The notes under the pieces were generated by a model, which saw nothing but the letters and a program-made list of their open reading frames with translations, was not told where the DNA came from and searched no databases. Below are positions 38,855-53,596 of a DNA stretch of 64,000 bases, piece after piece. The number at the start of each line of letters is the position of its first letter. The stretch's first letter is position 1. Source of the DNA: Promerops cafer (taxonomy: Eukaryota > Chordata > Aves > Passeriformes > Nectariniidae); assembly GCA_013398275.1 (NCBI GenBank), contig VZSE01005952.1:1-64000 (forward strand), written 5' to 3'. Both the position numbers and the translations under genes were made by a program.

Positions 38855-41800
38855 CTATTAAATCCCACTGGCCTGCTGACATCCAGAAGGCAACTCTCAT
38901 TTTAAGGAGAGTGACAGAGTCTTGGCATAACAAAATGCTGCTTGGAACAATCTCCCTGTCCATGCAGGTACCTGAGTGGTTAGAAAGGAATCAGCCTTAG
39001 GTCTTCCTGAAAGGGCACACCATGAGTATGCCTGCATTGATGTTGGAATTGCAACCTACTACAAAATGCTGTACAACACAGCAGGCTCCAGAGGAGCCAC
39101 CGTGGTACACTGAGTAAAATGTGCCCTTTTATAATTGCTCAAATGAATTCTGACATGATAGACCAAAAATACATAGCTGGTCTATTGAATAAACACTGCA
39201 GTAAGTTTCAGAGCTGTTACAGACTATTAAGTAAATAATAAAAAGTTTTAAAATGGTCCAAGCATGTATTTTCACAATATGACTGAATTGCTTCAGAGAA
39301 AATGATTATGTTGATTCCCAGGCATGTCCATGAGTGATTTCCTTTCTTTTCCTTTTAGTTTCACCATTTAGCCTGACTGTTATGCATGACACTTGCATAA
39401 TGATGTCCTTGGGCACAAATTATAGGAAACCTGTTAAAAATTCACCCCATGCTAAAGTGGTTTAGCTGCTGTGGGTTTAAAGACCAACCTCAGTAAATAT
39501 TTTAACATAATCTGGGAGTAGGGGGAATGAAAGGTGATGCTGAGAGAGGGAAAGGTATTTTCCAGCAAACTGGGAAGAGATGAAACAGTCTTTCTCTGCC
39601 TGCTGCTGGCTTTACCTTCTCCTTCATTTTTTGTCCCGTTTTTTGACTTGATTCATCTTTCCTAAACTAATAATGGAAGGAAACCTTTTCATAACATTCC
39701 ATTTCATGATGGAGAGAAAAGGCATCTTGATCCATGTCCACCATTAGTCTTGATCATAATTTTATTTCATCCCATGTCTTGAAAAGGATTATAGAGAACA
39801 AAACTAATTACAAGACAGATTCATCTTCCCTGTGAAACACAATAAATTAAGACCACATAAAAAATTAACTCCTACAGCAGTTAAAAAAAGTTTGTTGTCT
39901 AATTATCCAGGGCCAAACTATCCATAACTGACATTCTCACAGCCTAGGAACAGCTAAATTAATAGGGCTGCATTTTGTTCTTGCATCTCTAAATCAGAAG
40001 ATACTCCTCTAGATTATACAGCTGTAATTGTAAGTACAAAATTTGAGTCTAGAGTACTCTATGGGCTGTCCTATGAGCTTTTCTGAGCATTTCCTTGAGG
40101 GGATACCCCTGAGTCTTTCTTGGTCCCACCGAGAGCCTCGGCACTGTAGGAACTGAATAACCCTGTTCACCCAGGAGGCAGATGAGAGCCCCAGTACCTG
40201 TGAGGTGTGCAGACCACTGGAGGCAGACTTTTCACAGCCTCCCTTTCACTTAAATGTGAAATAGATGGAAAAATAGAGAAGACATATTTAATAGTGTGCT
40301 AACCCTAAAACAAACTGCAAAGATAAACAACAAGCAAGGTACAATTCTGCTTAAAGATCGATAATCGAAGGTATGCAAAGGGTATATATAAGTTTTAGGA
40401 TAAGGAACCCAGAGTTTCAGAAAGGGAAAAGGTAATGCTCAGGCTAAGCCAACCCTTCCTGTTAGTGAAACAGAGGGGTAAGCTTCTCCAGAAAGAGACT
40501 CACACCTCACTCGTCCTGGAACTCCACCAAACAGGCTGCTCATAGAAGAAGCAGAAACTAGTTTAATTCTCAGACAGTATAAGTTAGATGAGACTAATTG
40601 TGGACATGGTTTCAGCAGCTGAGATACATCCAATATAGAATACAAGGCATCACAGCTTATTGACAAATAACAGATTTGTAGTCCATGTTAGAAGGAAAGA
40701 ATAAAACATCATAGGGTTCTCAGTTTTTATTGTGTCTTTCTGTTAAGAATAAGAAGCAAATCCAAAGTTTTGCAGAGTCCAGAAATTGCTGACAGCATGA
40801 AAAGAGAACCATAGTAACACTGAACTTTTATGGAAACTGTGAGGCAGAATGCACTTTGAATTAAGTTTACAATGTATCTTTCAAGCAGCTATAATAAGAC
40901 ACGGCTTCCAGCAGTTACCAGATTCACTGCACAGAATTTTCAAAAGTATTTCCAATTTGGAAAACAATATTTCATTTTTCAAATAATAATTTTAAAAACA
41001 ACGCTTAAATAATTACCAAGACTATCTACCAGTTTCATGGTGACTTTACTAATTTTTACTTGGAAAAGGCTTATCAGTATCTTCAGGGTTTTCTTATACA
41101 GGAGAAATAGTTAATTCTCTTTGGTTCTGTGGTAAAATAAAATAGTCCAAGGTGTTTATCAGCAAGGCTGTAAATCATGACAGAGCATCTGTGGGCTTTT
41201 TATTTTAATGCCCCATTATGAAGACCATGATGATTTGCAGTGTTTACTAGCATGATTCTAACATAGAAATCAAAGAACTTTTGTTTGGGGATTTTTTTTG
41301 TACCTACAAAGAGGCTATACGATTTTTCGGGTAAGAGAAAATCAATATTCTTATGGAAAAAATTGTGGACTCCTATTTTGTTATAGTCCAGTTAAGTGAA
41401 TGGCTTAAGGCTGAGAAAACAAAGCTGTGGCACTTCCACATACGCCAAGTCCATCAAACCCAGTGCCTCTCAACACTAAAAACTGAATTACTTCTTCCAC
41501 ACACTGTTTAATCTAGCAGAACTCCTGGTTTGTACTTCAGTGTCATAGTCGCAGGATACTTTCCCAAATTCACAATAAAAGGTCCTCTCTGGCCCAGGCA
41601 CGTTTGAAGATGGCAAAGAAGGAGTTAAATGGCACATCTTGTGGAACAGGTCTCCTCATGCACTCCAAAAGCTGCCTTGCCCCGAGGAAACCTGGGAGGA
41701 AGGTGGCACACACAGGGACTGGTCTGGGGGTGGCCAGGCCCTTTGCTGGGCAGTGTGGCAGTGTCTGGGGTGTGTCTGTTTGTGGGGTGCACGGCACTCA

Positions 41801-42379
41801 CCCGCTTGTTATCAACTGCAGAAATGCCAGGCAAGAATTAATGCTGCCAGTGCCTCCACCAGCCGTGATCTGGTGGGATGCTGGCAGAGTGCTCCTGCCC
41901 CCAGCCAGCACCACTGCACTCCTGTCTGAGCTACCCAAGGGACTAGGAAAATATGCTGCTTTATCTTGATTTGGAAACTTGTGCATTTAACAGCCGGTTC
42001 AGGATTTCACACCCATTTGTCACCTGGCTAAAGGGCACTTTATTTTGGAGAAACTAAGTCAGACCTCTTAAGCAGAGTATATGCCAATACTGTCTTGATT
42101 AACTAGCAGTCAATACTCTAGACTGTCACCAATTTCCACGGAGATAGACCCAATAAAGCAGCTAACCCTATTCAGTATGGCCCAACTGAGTATATAGTAA
42201 TAATATTCCACATTTATATAAGCCATTCATCCTCAAGCAATGCAGAGATTACAGTGTTCTGATACCACTGTATCATAACTACCCCCATCCAGCCACACTG
42301 AACCACAGCAGTTTTTCTACCATGGGTTCAGGAAGAATGCTGCAGTGTTTCTGAGATAAAACCATGACACTCTTAAAAC

Positions 42380-42412
42380 AATTTAATTAATTAATTAAAT
42401 AAATAAACAATT
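42380..42412. repeat. (ATTA)n/(AATA)n microsatellite
   Basis: TTAATTAATTAATTAA is followed by ATAAATAAA, about 33 bases in total. Confidence 0.85.
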
Positions 42413-45069
42413 TAGTTTCTGAATCTTCCTTTGGAAGAAAGACTTAGCTTTAGAATTAATCAGAATAAATCCATGTAATAAAATGCAAAGACCTCAATGA
42501 ATTTAATTTGAGAAAACAGCCAGGATATTTCTTCCTATACATAATTCCATGGATCCTGCAGATTAAATATTTCAAAATCTCTTATTTGGACTGCTAAGCT
42601 CCCTTTGCCAGTGACTGAATGCTGAATTACTGTTGGATGCATTTTCCTCCCTTTAGTACCTAATTTCAGTTTTATTTCCTCTTTCTACTGTAGAAAGTAT
42701 TTCTGACTAACCATCCTCTTCTACAGCCCTTCATTTTTTGTTATAATCCTCCATTTTATAACACAGAGAATATCTCATCTTCAGCCACATTTTCTAAACG
42801 ACAGAGGGAATGAAAATGAGGTATTGAACACTTAGCTATTACTTTCCCTGCAAGAGTTGTGCAATACTTCATATACATGGCATATGCAGCATTTTGTTTA
42901 GTTGCTGTGGATGGAGTGATGCATTCACTCATGAGAGAGAAGCAACAATATATTTGATTGAGAAAAGACACTGAGTCAACAACACTGATTTAACAACATT
43001 TGATGGCAAGGTACACAAGAATTTACTGCATAAAGAACAGGATTGGACAAAACTGTCAGGAAGACCATGAGGTTCATAAAGGACCCCCTCGCATTCTAAA
43101 CATCTCAGAGGAGAGTGCAGGTGCAGCTGAATCCAGACTTAGTCTGAGACTTGGGGTCAATGGCTCATGTCCAAAGGATTATGTACTCACCATCCATCCT
43201 CCATGTCACTTAGCTAAGATTTCAGAATTTCAGTGTGTCTATTCCTAATTAATTTACCAAGTATCTGATGTGATAAAGAGTTTCTAAAACTTGAATAGCA
43301 GAAACCTTGAGAGGCAACCCTACCCCAGGGGAGATCCTGGTGTGCAGCCCACTGCCAGGCAGGAGAGCTCAACGGGCTGTGGGCTGTCCACTCTTTATGG
43401 AGTAAAATCATAGAATCAGAGCTGCATACCAAGTACAGAGGTTTATTTCCTCCAAATGTGGCTTGATTTGGACACTGGGCAGCGCTGTGGTTAGGTGGGT
43501 GTATTGCTGAAACTAGCCCTTGGCTATTGAGCTGTTTGCTGTCCCCCCTGGATCTGCTCTGAGCTGGTTGCAGCCATCACGACCAGCACACAGAGCATGA
43601 GTGCTACTGGTGGTTCCCACCCGAGCAGGGTTATGGAAATAAAGGTCAGGCTGGCTGGGGGAAGCACAGCATTACACAGGTCAGCTGTGCCATGCATGCC
43701 TCCCTCTCCTTGGTAAGTGTCTCTCTCCAGGTTCACTTGTGACTGTACTGGCACTGCAGCTGTTGCAGTGCCCCTGGTCAAACTTGCCCAGCTACCTACT
43801 GAGAAGCACCCTCCCTATCTGCTCTGTTAAGCAAATATTACCTTCAGCAAACAGGGAACTTAAACTACTTGTTTAGGAGGTTGTGTTTGTCTGCTGCATG
43901 TATTTCCCCAGAAGAAAGCTAAGGGTTTTTTGTACCAAGTCTTGCAGACCTACCATTTTCCTTTAGAGGTGTCAGCTTTCAGTCCTTCAGACCTTCTGCT
44001 GCATTTTGTAAATGCTATGAAAATACTATTTATAAAGTACAATATTTTAAAATGCTTTTATGAACAGAAGTTCAGTAAGATTATTTGTCTTATTGCCACT
44101 CTCTTATTCAAAAATGGATGAAGAAGTTTTTGCTCAAACTTGCCAAAACAAAAATGTTACTTTTGAGAAGGAATAAGTTCAGAGAGCTGTTTCAGTCCAT
44201 GTTTAGCTCTGGCATATGGTTACTATTGCAAGGGGACTTAATTCATTCTCAATGCACTGTTTTTGAATAGAGACATTTGCTGGAATTGAAGCTGAAGTCC
44301 CGGAAAGTTTAGCATTGGAGATAAATGTTTTGGAAGGTTAATAGCCTGTGGAAATAGAGGAGCCCCACGTTATGTTTAGCACTCACTCCAGCTGAAAGAT
44401 GAAATGCAGCCACCTGTGGGGAGTAATGTGCCAGCTCTTTAGTGCGACAGTGCAAAACCATTTAGGTGGGAAGTGGAGCGTTATGCTCAGTCCAAAGGGA
44501 GTGTTTGCCATTGCTATTACTGAACAGCATGACATTTTTCTCTGGGTGGAAGGCACTGTTTGTGTAATGCCATGTTTCAAAAGAATTTGACTTTAGATAC
44601 ACAGGAAATGGGATCCTGCCATCAGTTAATCGATACCTCACTGCCATGGACCAACCTCCCTACTTAGCACTGGAAGAAACCAGCAGAGGCAAGACCAGGA
44701 ACAAAGTGAATGTTACTTAATGTGAGTGCCCTCTCCAGGAGGAGTACTTGTATTTATAATTGTTCTTTTCACTAAACTTAAAGAGAGATTGAAATGTTTG
44801 GTACGGGCAAATAGCTTTTAGAATTTTGCTGTAGATTAATATCACTGTTTAATTAATTGTAAATTTTCTTTCTTTTCCAGCAGAATTAGTTGTCTCTCCT
44901 TAATTTAGGGAATTTCTCTTATAAATTTAAGCTTAACTTTGACCTATATTTCAACCAAGCCAATTCTATTCACTTTAAAACTCGTCTTTATTCTTCCGTA
45001 TTAGAAAGGGAGAACTTGGAAGAAGTTTTGCAAGAGGTGAAGCCACATAAAAGTAAACTGCAAGATTCT

Positions 45070-45110
45070 AGTTCTCTGAGATGATTTGTCCAAGGAAACC
45101 ACACATTATT
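45070..45110 (-). mobile_element. Possible MIR trace
   Basis: GATGATTTGTCCAAGGAAACC then ACACA resembles the reverse complement of the MIR core, but with an altered middle. The flanks do not extend the match. This is a low-confidence call. Confidence 0.25.
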
Positions 45111-45982
45111 TGGGTTTAATGTGTTAACTATGGTGCTTTCTTCTACTCTGCTTTGCTTTCCTCAAACCCAGGGAAGTGAATTTCCCCAAATTCAGCACAC
45201 CACCCTGTCTGCCCTTCTGTGCTCAACTGTCAGAAGAAAAGGCATAAACATGGTTTAAAAATAGTTAAGATGAAAAATTTTAAGAGTATGTGTGAAAGTT
45301 TCTCCCTTAATGTTTAGATACGCTTTCACCTGAAGGTGGCAATATTTAATAATGTTCTGAAGAAAGAAGCTTCCCATATAGATACTTTTAATTAAAGATT
45401 TCATGGTTTTAAGTGGGTATCCTTCTCCTCCATTATTTTTTCACAATATATTGAGAGAGAAATATGATGAGGTATCATATACTCGTTTTAGACAATCTTG
45501 GACATACGTTATGCAAAATTATTTGCAATTAAAATTAAAGCAAACATATAATATATAAGCCATAATTTTAATAATAAAAAATATAAACCTTATATAATAA
45601 GCCAACCCTTCCCTGCCCTCAATTTAAAAGCAATTTTAAAAGAGATAGGCTATATATTCCTTTTCACAGCATTACTACCAATATGCTCTTAACTCCAAAT
45701 CCAAATTGGGGCTGATTCTTTCAGACCAGACCTTATCTTTATGCTAAGTTATTTCACCTGCACTCAGTACATGCTGTGATTTAGAATGTGATGCATCAGC
45801 CAGGCAAGAAGAGGCAGCATTCTGGGCATTGTGCTGTGTGATGGCAGGACTGGGGTGCCCTGCAGACCAAGGGCAAAGTGCTGGGTGCACTCAGCATGGG
45901 CTAATAATCAGTAAAGCAGCTTGGCCCAAAACATTTTCTGCAGAGCAGAAGAAATAAGGATTTTAAATAGAATTCCTTTTTT

Positions 45983-46006
45983 AAAAAATATTTTATAATA
46001 TTTTTT
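45983..46006. other. Perfect AT-only hairpin
   Basis: AAAAAATATT (45983-45992) and AATATTTTTT (45997-46006) pair exactly around TTAT. The surrounding 60 bases are also nearly pure A/T. Confidence 0.7.
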
Positions 46007-49000
46007 CTAAAAAATAAAAAATAAACCTAAATCTACAGGTATCTGTTTTTGGATTATTAAGAAGATATAATTCTATAAATTTCTTAATCTTTCTGTCCTA
46101 ATTCATCTTTCACTGTTTTCCACAGGGCTCAGTGATTTTTCCTTTGATTTCTATAAAATTCAGTGTTTTCTGCAATCCCATTGATTACTGTCCTTGTGGC
46201 TACGTGCAGTAAGATATTATACACAGAACTGAAATGTTTTACACAGTCCTGGCTGGTAAGGCTACATCTGCAATGCTCTGAGCATTCCCTACTAGGAAAT
46301 CATGTTGGATTTAAAGAAAAGGGAACACTTAAGTAGGGCAGGCAGCAAACAAAAAAATCCTCAAAGTTCAGAAGACAGCAGCTATTGTATTAAGCATAGT
46401 TAGGCAAGAAAGCCAACTGTTGAATTTGCCCTGTCTAGAGAAAAGATGAAATGATAGCAGGCTGTGAGTACTTAAGAAGAATTAATAACAAGAAGGTGGA
46501 GGGTGGTGTGGGAGGATGGTTGGCAGCATGGGGAAAGCAGGTAGAAGCATAGTAATAGCTCAGAATTACTGAAGGGGAAAATGTAGATTAAATAGGACTA
46601 AATGAGAGAGGAGGGAGGTAATCTGGCAGAGAGGATCACTGATTTCATGGCAGATGTTCATCCCTGAGGATCACGCCAAGCTACATTGTTGGCAGGGGCT
46701 GGGGATGGCCGCAGAGGTTTTTCCAACTGCAATATTTATGGGACAGATGACTCCTCTCTTTGGCAATAACTGGAGGAGGAGTGTTTTGTAGGGAGAGCCC
46801 TGCTTCCCGAGGGACTGGAAGGAAGCTGGGAGCCTGGCTATGTACACCCTGCTGGTTCCTACTCCTTGGAAACAGCCTGAGCTTTGCCCAGGCTTTCCAA
46901 CTTGAAAGAGGAAAGGAATCTCTTGCTAACAATGGCTCCTGTTGGCCCTGGAGACAGGCTGATATAAATAAAGCATAAACAAGGTCTGGAGAGCAGTTAG
47001 TTGGAGTACCATTATTTTGACTAGAAAAAGTGCCATTGATGAATTGATGGCTCTAAAACCGACTAGTTCACAGAATTTCTGACAGAAGGTTGATTTTGCC
47101 TTCATGCCCATCCCTGAGCAAAAGTGAACAGTAAATTATTATCCTGCCAAACCAGAAGCAAAGGCCATCTAGGAGGGAAGATGAAGAAAATAAGGCTGTA
47201 GTCATTTCCTGCCTGTTCTTCCTGCCCAGCTGCTTGCCTAGTTGAAGGTGTAAACTGGCAAATTCCCTGATACTGTCCTACCTCTGGGAAAGAGATACAA
47301 ACTAGCTCCCTCAGGGTATGAAACGGGTTCCTACTACATGAGACCACAGTCACAGCCTTGCTCTTAAAGATTAGCCATATTTCTTACTGAGTTTCAAAAG
47401 TTTTTTTGGGGAATGTCTCAACTCCTTCTTAATGCATCCACTCTGTGACATTCAATGCACTTAGTCATTAAAGTAGGCTCACTACCTTTGGCATTTCTAT
47501 TAAAACTGCATGTTCAGGAAAGGAACAGTGTCTGAGTGAATCACTGACAAGAAAGTACAGGTGTTGCAGAGGGGAAAAAGGGTGATTATCTCCAGGCATA
47601 TTCTGCTGGAAACTGAATACACTCAATGAATAATTGACAAAGTTGCAATAAGAACCGCAATAACACAAGGTACCAAGGCAGAAAACAAGTCCTAAATTCT
47701 GTGCATTTAAACTTCATGGTCCCCAAAAAAAAAAAAAATCATAATACAAATGGCAAAAAGACTTCCTATATACTCTGACACCAGAATTAATATTTTATTC
47801 ACTAAAGCAAACATGGCACAGTATGTTCATGAGCAACAATGTGTGCAGATTAGTCATTTGTCACAGCCATAGCTAAAGAAGATTTTCAGCCTGCAGCTGT
47901 AGGGACAAATTAAGTGCACTCATGAAGAGGATGGTCTCAGTAAAAGAATCTCAGAACAACAAAAGTGATAATGAACTGAAAGAAAATTAGAGGAGTGAAA
48001 ATAACATGTAATAGATAAACAAAGATAAACCACTGTGCCATCCAGAAAGTTTTGCTACAAATAGAGAAGTTTTTATCAAAGTGTCCAAAGCAAACACTTT
48101 TGGCCCTTCTTAGATCTGGTGGGATTTCAGTCTGCAGGCCTAGATCTGAAGAACAAAGCTGCCATGTCCAAGCCTCAGAGTCACGGCGCTCATGCTTGGC
48201 TCAGGGAAGAGCAGAGGCAAAGGCAACGCTGGGCTCCCAGATCCCAGAGCTGGCACTTGAACAGATCCCAGGCACAGCACTGTGCAGGCACAGGGTTTGT
48301 ATCTCAACATTAGTGCCCACCCTCAGGGCACCACTGAGCACCACTACTTCCAGCAGCTCTTTGCTCTCCAGCAGGCCTGGCCTTTCCCTAAGGCTCCCAA
48401 GGAAAGCACTCTGCTGCTCTGGGCTGGGACCTGCAGGGGGATGCCAGGGGTGCAGAGTGGAGCAGCCTGCCCTGCTCCATGGCCTGGGGCAGAGTGCTCT
48501 TCAAATGGTGGGAAATGAAGTACCAAGGGGCTTCATGCTGCCACACAGCCCCTCCCACTCACAGGACTGGCTTTGCAGGACTACCAGATCCAAAACCCCA
48601 GGGCCTTGGCTGGAAGACTTCATTATGGCAAAGCACCACTAAAGCTATGACACATTTTGCAAAGAATAGCTTAATAATAAATTTTAATAGAGTCACATGC
48701 TCTGCTTATTTGTGCTTTAATTATAATGCCTCTCCTCTCCTACTCTGCTGAGTTGTGCCTATTTTATTTTCAATAAGGATGCTTGATGAAGATGAATTAA
48801 AACCTGTAATACTTTATTTAGCACAGAATAAAATATTTAGTGTGTTAGTTCATATTCTGATGTGCTAGGCAAAATTTTCTCACACTTAAGAAAATTAAGG
48901 GTCAGTCAAACAGCAAGAATCTGTCAGGTCCAACTCTTGCTATAATGATCTGTGGTTTTGCCAGGATCTCTTTCACAAAGGAGAATCTCAGTAAATCTTT

Positions 49001-51585
49001 TTTCTTGGTGAAATCACATTGCAATGTACCTTTGGGACAATAGATTCATCTAGTTAATGAGACATATTTCCAATGCACATGTAGAATGGAGGTGGAAGGG
49101 TGCTGGGTTTTTTTGTTTCATTTTTCTTTTCTAAAAAGCCTACACAGAAAAAATTCTTTTTCCTTTTGGGTTCTCTTGCAGTTAGTTCAGGGCCCTGGAA
49201 ATGGTTTTATCTTTTATTAACCAGCGGGTCATCTCTATTATCTCAGATGGAACATACTGTCCCATTTACAGCACTGCCTCTGAATACATTTTCTGTGTTT
49301 CCATATTTTTCCTTTACTGAAAGAACCCACTGTAGAAAAACAGAAAAAATAAGTTTCAGGTTGAAGAATCCTTTACTAAAAGGAAGAAGTACTATGGCAG
49401 AAGAAGCAGGTCATTCCATAAGATTCATTTGCTAAATTTTAATGTATGCCTCAGCAGGGTGGCATGAGCCTAATTGGATTTGAAAATTGTGTGGATCTCC
49501 TGTAATAAAAGCCTTATTTGCCAGGGCAGCTACAGGAAAACATTATTGCTATTGGGTCTTAGATTTAAGGGACAGAAGAAAGAAAGAATGAATAACAAGC
49601 ATTCTACAAAATACCCTTCCACATGACTGTGGAATGCTGTGCAACTTCAAATCACAGTTCCAAAAAACAGGATTTATATTAGGTTTATGTTGTCTCCTAC
49701 CAACAACCCCATATTGATAGAATACTCGGGGGGAAGCTTTAAGGAAGATTAGCAAAATAATCCTTTCATGCTGGGAGTTGCATTTCTTCAGTTAAATGGC
49801 CATTGCAAGCAATGGAAATGCAGGCAAAACTGCCAGTAAAAGAAGATATCCACAGAAGACTGAATCTGAGTGTTTTCTGGAGTCAGCCTAAATTATCTGT
49901 TAATGGACAGTATCACACATGTCCCTCTTTCAGTGAAAATGTGTGATCTATTTTATAACAGCATCTGTTAATGAAGGCTCACCGACACAGACAATACTGT
50001 ATTGATGTAACCTGCTATTTAATATTTTTTTTGGCTGGACAAAAATGATATGAAGTTTGGCATTTAGATTTTTCATTTATTTCCTGTTTAATACATTTAG
50101 AAGCATAGAAAGGAATTGCACATGCACTGTCTAAATCTTGTGAGGGACATAAAGGCTCTCTCACAGCACCTAATAAAGCTGAGCTTTTTCTTAACCCCAC
50201 CTGCAATGACAGATCAAGGAGAATTTTGTTCTTACAAAAGACTGCCTCCAGAAACATAGCTTTCTTTAAAGGAAAATGTATGGATTAGAGTTGAGGAGTA
50301 CCTCTACTGCCAAATGTGGAAACAGCAGCATTTGACCTGGCGACAGTGTTGAATAGAAGCACACATCATCTTTAAAAGATACTCTGCATGAGGAGTTTTA
50401 CATGAAAATCACTGGCTTGAGTTTGGGGGTTTTTTTTGGTCTTCTTTTTTTTTTCCTTATTCTTGACAGAATAAACCAAGACTAACTCCATTTTCCTATC
50501 TGACAGTTAACTATTTTATTTCTGGTTCAGCACCCTCCTTCAGACACAAAGACTCATGAATAGAGTAGCTGATTGCTTGAGGTAGCCACAGGTGGTATTG
50601 CTGTTACCCACTCATATTTTATAGCAGTCTTGCTATGAAATCAGCCACAGAGAAAAGAAGGCAGAACACTGCCCTGCCTAGGATGTGACACAGCATCACT
50701 CAGGCCTGATATGATACAAAGTAGTGCTGTTTCACCCAATGAAAGTGAGGGAATAAATATTTATTTAATTTGCTTCCTACTCAAGAGATTTTTAATCCTG
50801 GCTGAATCCTGGCTGGAATTCCACAGAATTTCCACTGCAGAGGAGAGTTTTTTTTTCCAGTTAAATGTGAATCCTGAGAGGCTCACAGTGAGACTTTTTC
50901 CAAGTAAAAAGTGAGCATTTATGGGGAATTTGGGCATCACCTCAGCAAAAGTCCATTTGACCATATAAGATGCAACAGGCCATTTCCCTCTCTTTCTAAG
51001 CAGCCAAAATAAAAAAGGATAAAAAGAACAGCAGTTGCAGACCAGGGACATGACTATGATCTAATTCTACTCTTATCCTGAGGTAAGTTACTTGTCAGCA
51101 GTGTACTTTCATGCAGGTCAATATTAGGATGGAATCAAGCCAAATGGATTTACATCAGTACATGCTTTCACAGTTACTGTGAGAAACAGCCCCCGAGTTC
51201 CAGAGCAGTTCCAGCTGTACTTTGTCACAGGCTGGAGGGGAGGCAGGTCCCATCTCCATGTCCTGTGTCCCTTAACACAAGCCAGTGAATTTACAACCTT
51301 TTTTCTCTGTGAGGGAGAGTTGTACTCATTGAGAAAAAAACCCTGAGATTGATGGTTGCATCCACTGCTGTGCTCCTTCAATCTCCATCATCACCACAAC
51401 ATTAACCTGGAGTGTTCTCAGGGGTTGTTGGTTTCTTCAGCCAATGCCAGAAATTAAGGCACTGGGCATTAATGCAGTTTGAACCACCTCCCCAAATGTC
51501 CTCTCTGCTCGTCATGAAATCCCCTTGGCAGCTCCTGCAGATGTATCAGCTCATGGTTAGTCCAGTGTCTCAAAGGCAATTATAT

Positions 51586-51727
51586 TTGCTGAGAAAAATT
51601 ATATATTTTATATTATAAATATATAATTTATATATTCCATATACTGAGAAATTATATATATATATTTTATATATAAAGTATATATAAATTATATATACTG
51701 AGCAATTACGTATACTGAGAAAAATTT
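51586..51727. repeat. TA-rich tract with recurring CTGAGAAATTA motif
   Basis: Long TATATA runs are interrupted by four copies of CTGAGMAA(AA)TTA-like sequence, near 51589, 51644, 51699 and 51715. Three are preceded by ATATA or GTATA. This is a compound satellite-like tract made by duplication of a block, not a plain dinucleotide repeat. Confidence 0.75.
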
Positions 51728-53574
51728 CTACAAAATTCTCCCATCCTCCAACACTCTGCACACTTCAGGGATGGGAAGTATTACCAGGATCTCACAGCAG
51801 GCAGCACCAACACCCAGCACTTCCTTTTTGCTGCCCAGATCCCACCTTTTACTGTCAGTGAACTTTGACACTGCACCTCAGAAGATTAATTACTAACCAA
51901 TATGGCAGCTCTCAGTCAGATGTCAGCAGTGATGCCTTTTCAGTTAAATAAAAGCTATATTCCACAGAGATTTTTCAGATGCTGATACATTTAAATAGCA
52001 AAACAGTTTAAAGCAAGAGAGCCAGTTTTCCAGCTAACCCCAAGTAATAAAAAATCAAAATTGTATTAACTGTACTTCACTTTCTTTTTTCAACACTTAA
52101 ACTCTCTTAACAAATGCATATGTGAAGATACCTCCTGTAGTAGCCACTCTAGGTGAGTGCATGGAAAATATTAAAAAAAAAGTCCTCCTGTACTGCAGAA
52201 TGTTGCTCTTAACCTGCCCATATATTAAACTTCTAATACAGACAAGGTGAAATGGATGTGAATGACAGAAAAAATTTTTCTCTTGTAGACATGACTTGTG
52301 GCACAAAAAAGTGTTTTGTTTTGGTTTTTTTTTTAACTGATTAGGACGAGTCCTCAGTTCATATTCCCAAAAATAGCCAGTGACACTCTTACTGGTAATT
52401 CAAGCTCAATATTTATACTAATTATGTCCAGCCTACAGTAAACTGAAAATTCTTAGTTTTGTTTTTTTTCCTTTAAAGCATGCATTCTTTATTTGTGTTG
52501 TGTCAACTTAGAAAATGCTTCAACCCCTACTGCTCATAAGGGAGAAAGAAGAAGTGTTTTTCATTTTATATGTGTGTAAAATAACTTTTTTCCCCTCATC
52601 TTTATGATGATTTTTGTATAGTTCTGGAAAACAATTTTGTACCTGTCCTGGAAAATCAACTGTGTAATTAAAATACTGTTGCACATTGAATTAAAGAAAT
52701 AAAGAGATGCAAGATGAGCAACAGCACCAGTTGATAGATCAGGGAAATGAGGAATGTTGGTTTTGAGACCCAGACCTCTCTGAGTTATTAATACCTCTAA
52801 CTCCCTAAATAAGAATCTAGGTCTAGGTTCAGGCTGAGACAGGATCACTGGTGATGACACCAGAAATTTCAGTCACATCTAGAAAGCTCCATCCAATTAG
52901 CAGCTCACTGACGAGACATTCTCACTCCTTTCCTTTTCAATGCTGACAGAATTTTTATAGATAACTTTAATGAAGACGTAAACTAGCTTTTTAAAAATAC
53001 ACATAGCTGAAAAAAACTCACACAAGTAAATTCTAAAATTTCAGAATAAAACAACAGAAAGCAGGAGTGGGTCAATAATTGATGGGAAAATATAAAAACA
53101 AACAAAAAGCATGGGAATGCTATGCTGATCTTCCTCATAGGAGATGATGAGACAGTATTTTGTACTCACACACCAAGTGTGATTTTTCAATTACTTGCAA
53201 ATAAAAAGTTTTATAGGATTTTTTCAGATAAAATTACTTGGAGAAAAGTCAGATCTTTTATGCATATTATTTCAATAATGCCCACCTGAGGTATTTTTAC
53301 AACTCCTTGCAATGGATGTATTCTGTACCAAAACCTTTCTAGTTTTTGAAACTTTAAAAATTAAGCAAAGCATCCTAATTTACACAATTCATACATAGCT
53401 GTATTACTTATTTCTTATATCTTTTCCTCTTTGCATTAGATGATAACATGAACTACTGCTCTCTTGTTTAAGTTTTCTACTGATTTAGCACTTCTACAGC
53501 CCTTCAAACCACAGATTTTGGAGTCAGTTTGAAGATAAGATGAGCCTCAGGCCAAGTTGAATTTGCTAAGCATT

Positions 53575-53596
53575 GCTTGTCCATTGCTTGTCCATT
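53575..53596. repeat. 13-bp tandem duplication
   Basis: CATTGCTTGTC is present twice in direct succession, a period of 13 bases. Confidence 0.6.

Larger units (their letters stand above)
36161..51585. other. Intergenic, no gene recognised
   Basis: This is non-coding sequence. The longest frame, 48052-48642 plus (196 codons), lies in a G/C-richer patch with other overlapping frames and has no recognisable domain. A similar patch with five overlapping ORFs is at 41570-41990. Listed separately are a 9-bp hairpin (38829-38854), an ATTA repeat (42380-42412), a MIR-like trace (45070-45110) and an AT-rich hairpin (45983-46006). A poly-A run lies at 47726-47738. Confidence 0.6.

Noticed and set aside
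41570..41990. Stack of overlapping ORFs in a G/C-rich patch, considered as a CpG island or gene
   Set aside because: CpG is sparse, so it is not an island. Five frames are open at once, which is a composition effect.
43404..43440. TCATAGAATCA word, considered as a CR1 3' terminal repeat
   Set aside because: The 8-base terminal motif occurs once only, and the adjacent sequence does not continue into CR1.
48052..48642. 196-codon plus-strand ORF, the longest in the window
   Set aside because: It lies in a G/C-richer patch where stops are rare. Overlapping frames on both strands are also open, the peptide is Ser/Leu/Arg/Pro-rich without any domain, and there are no splice or promoter signs.
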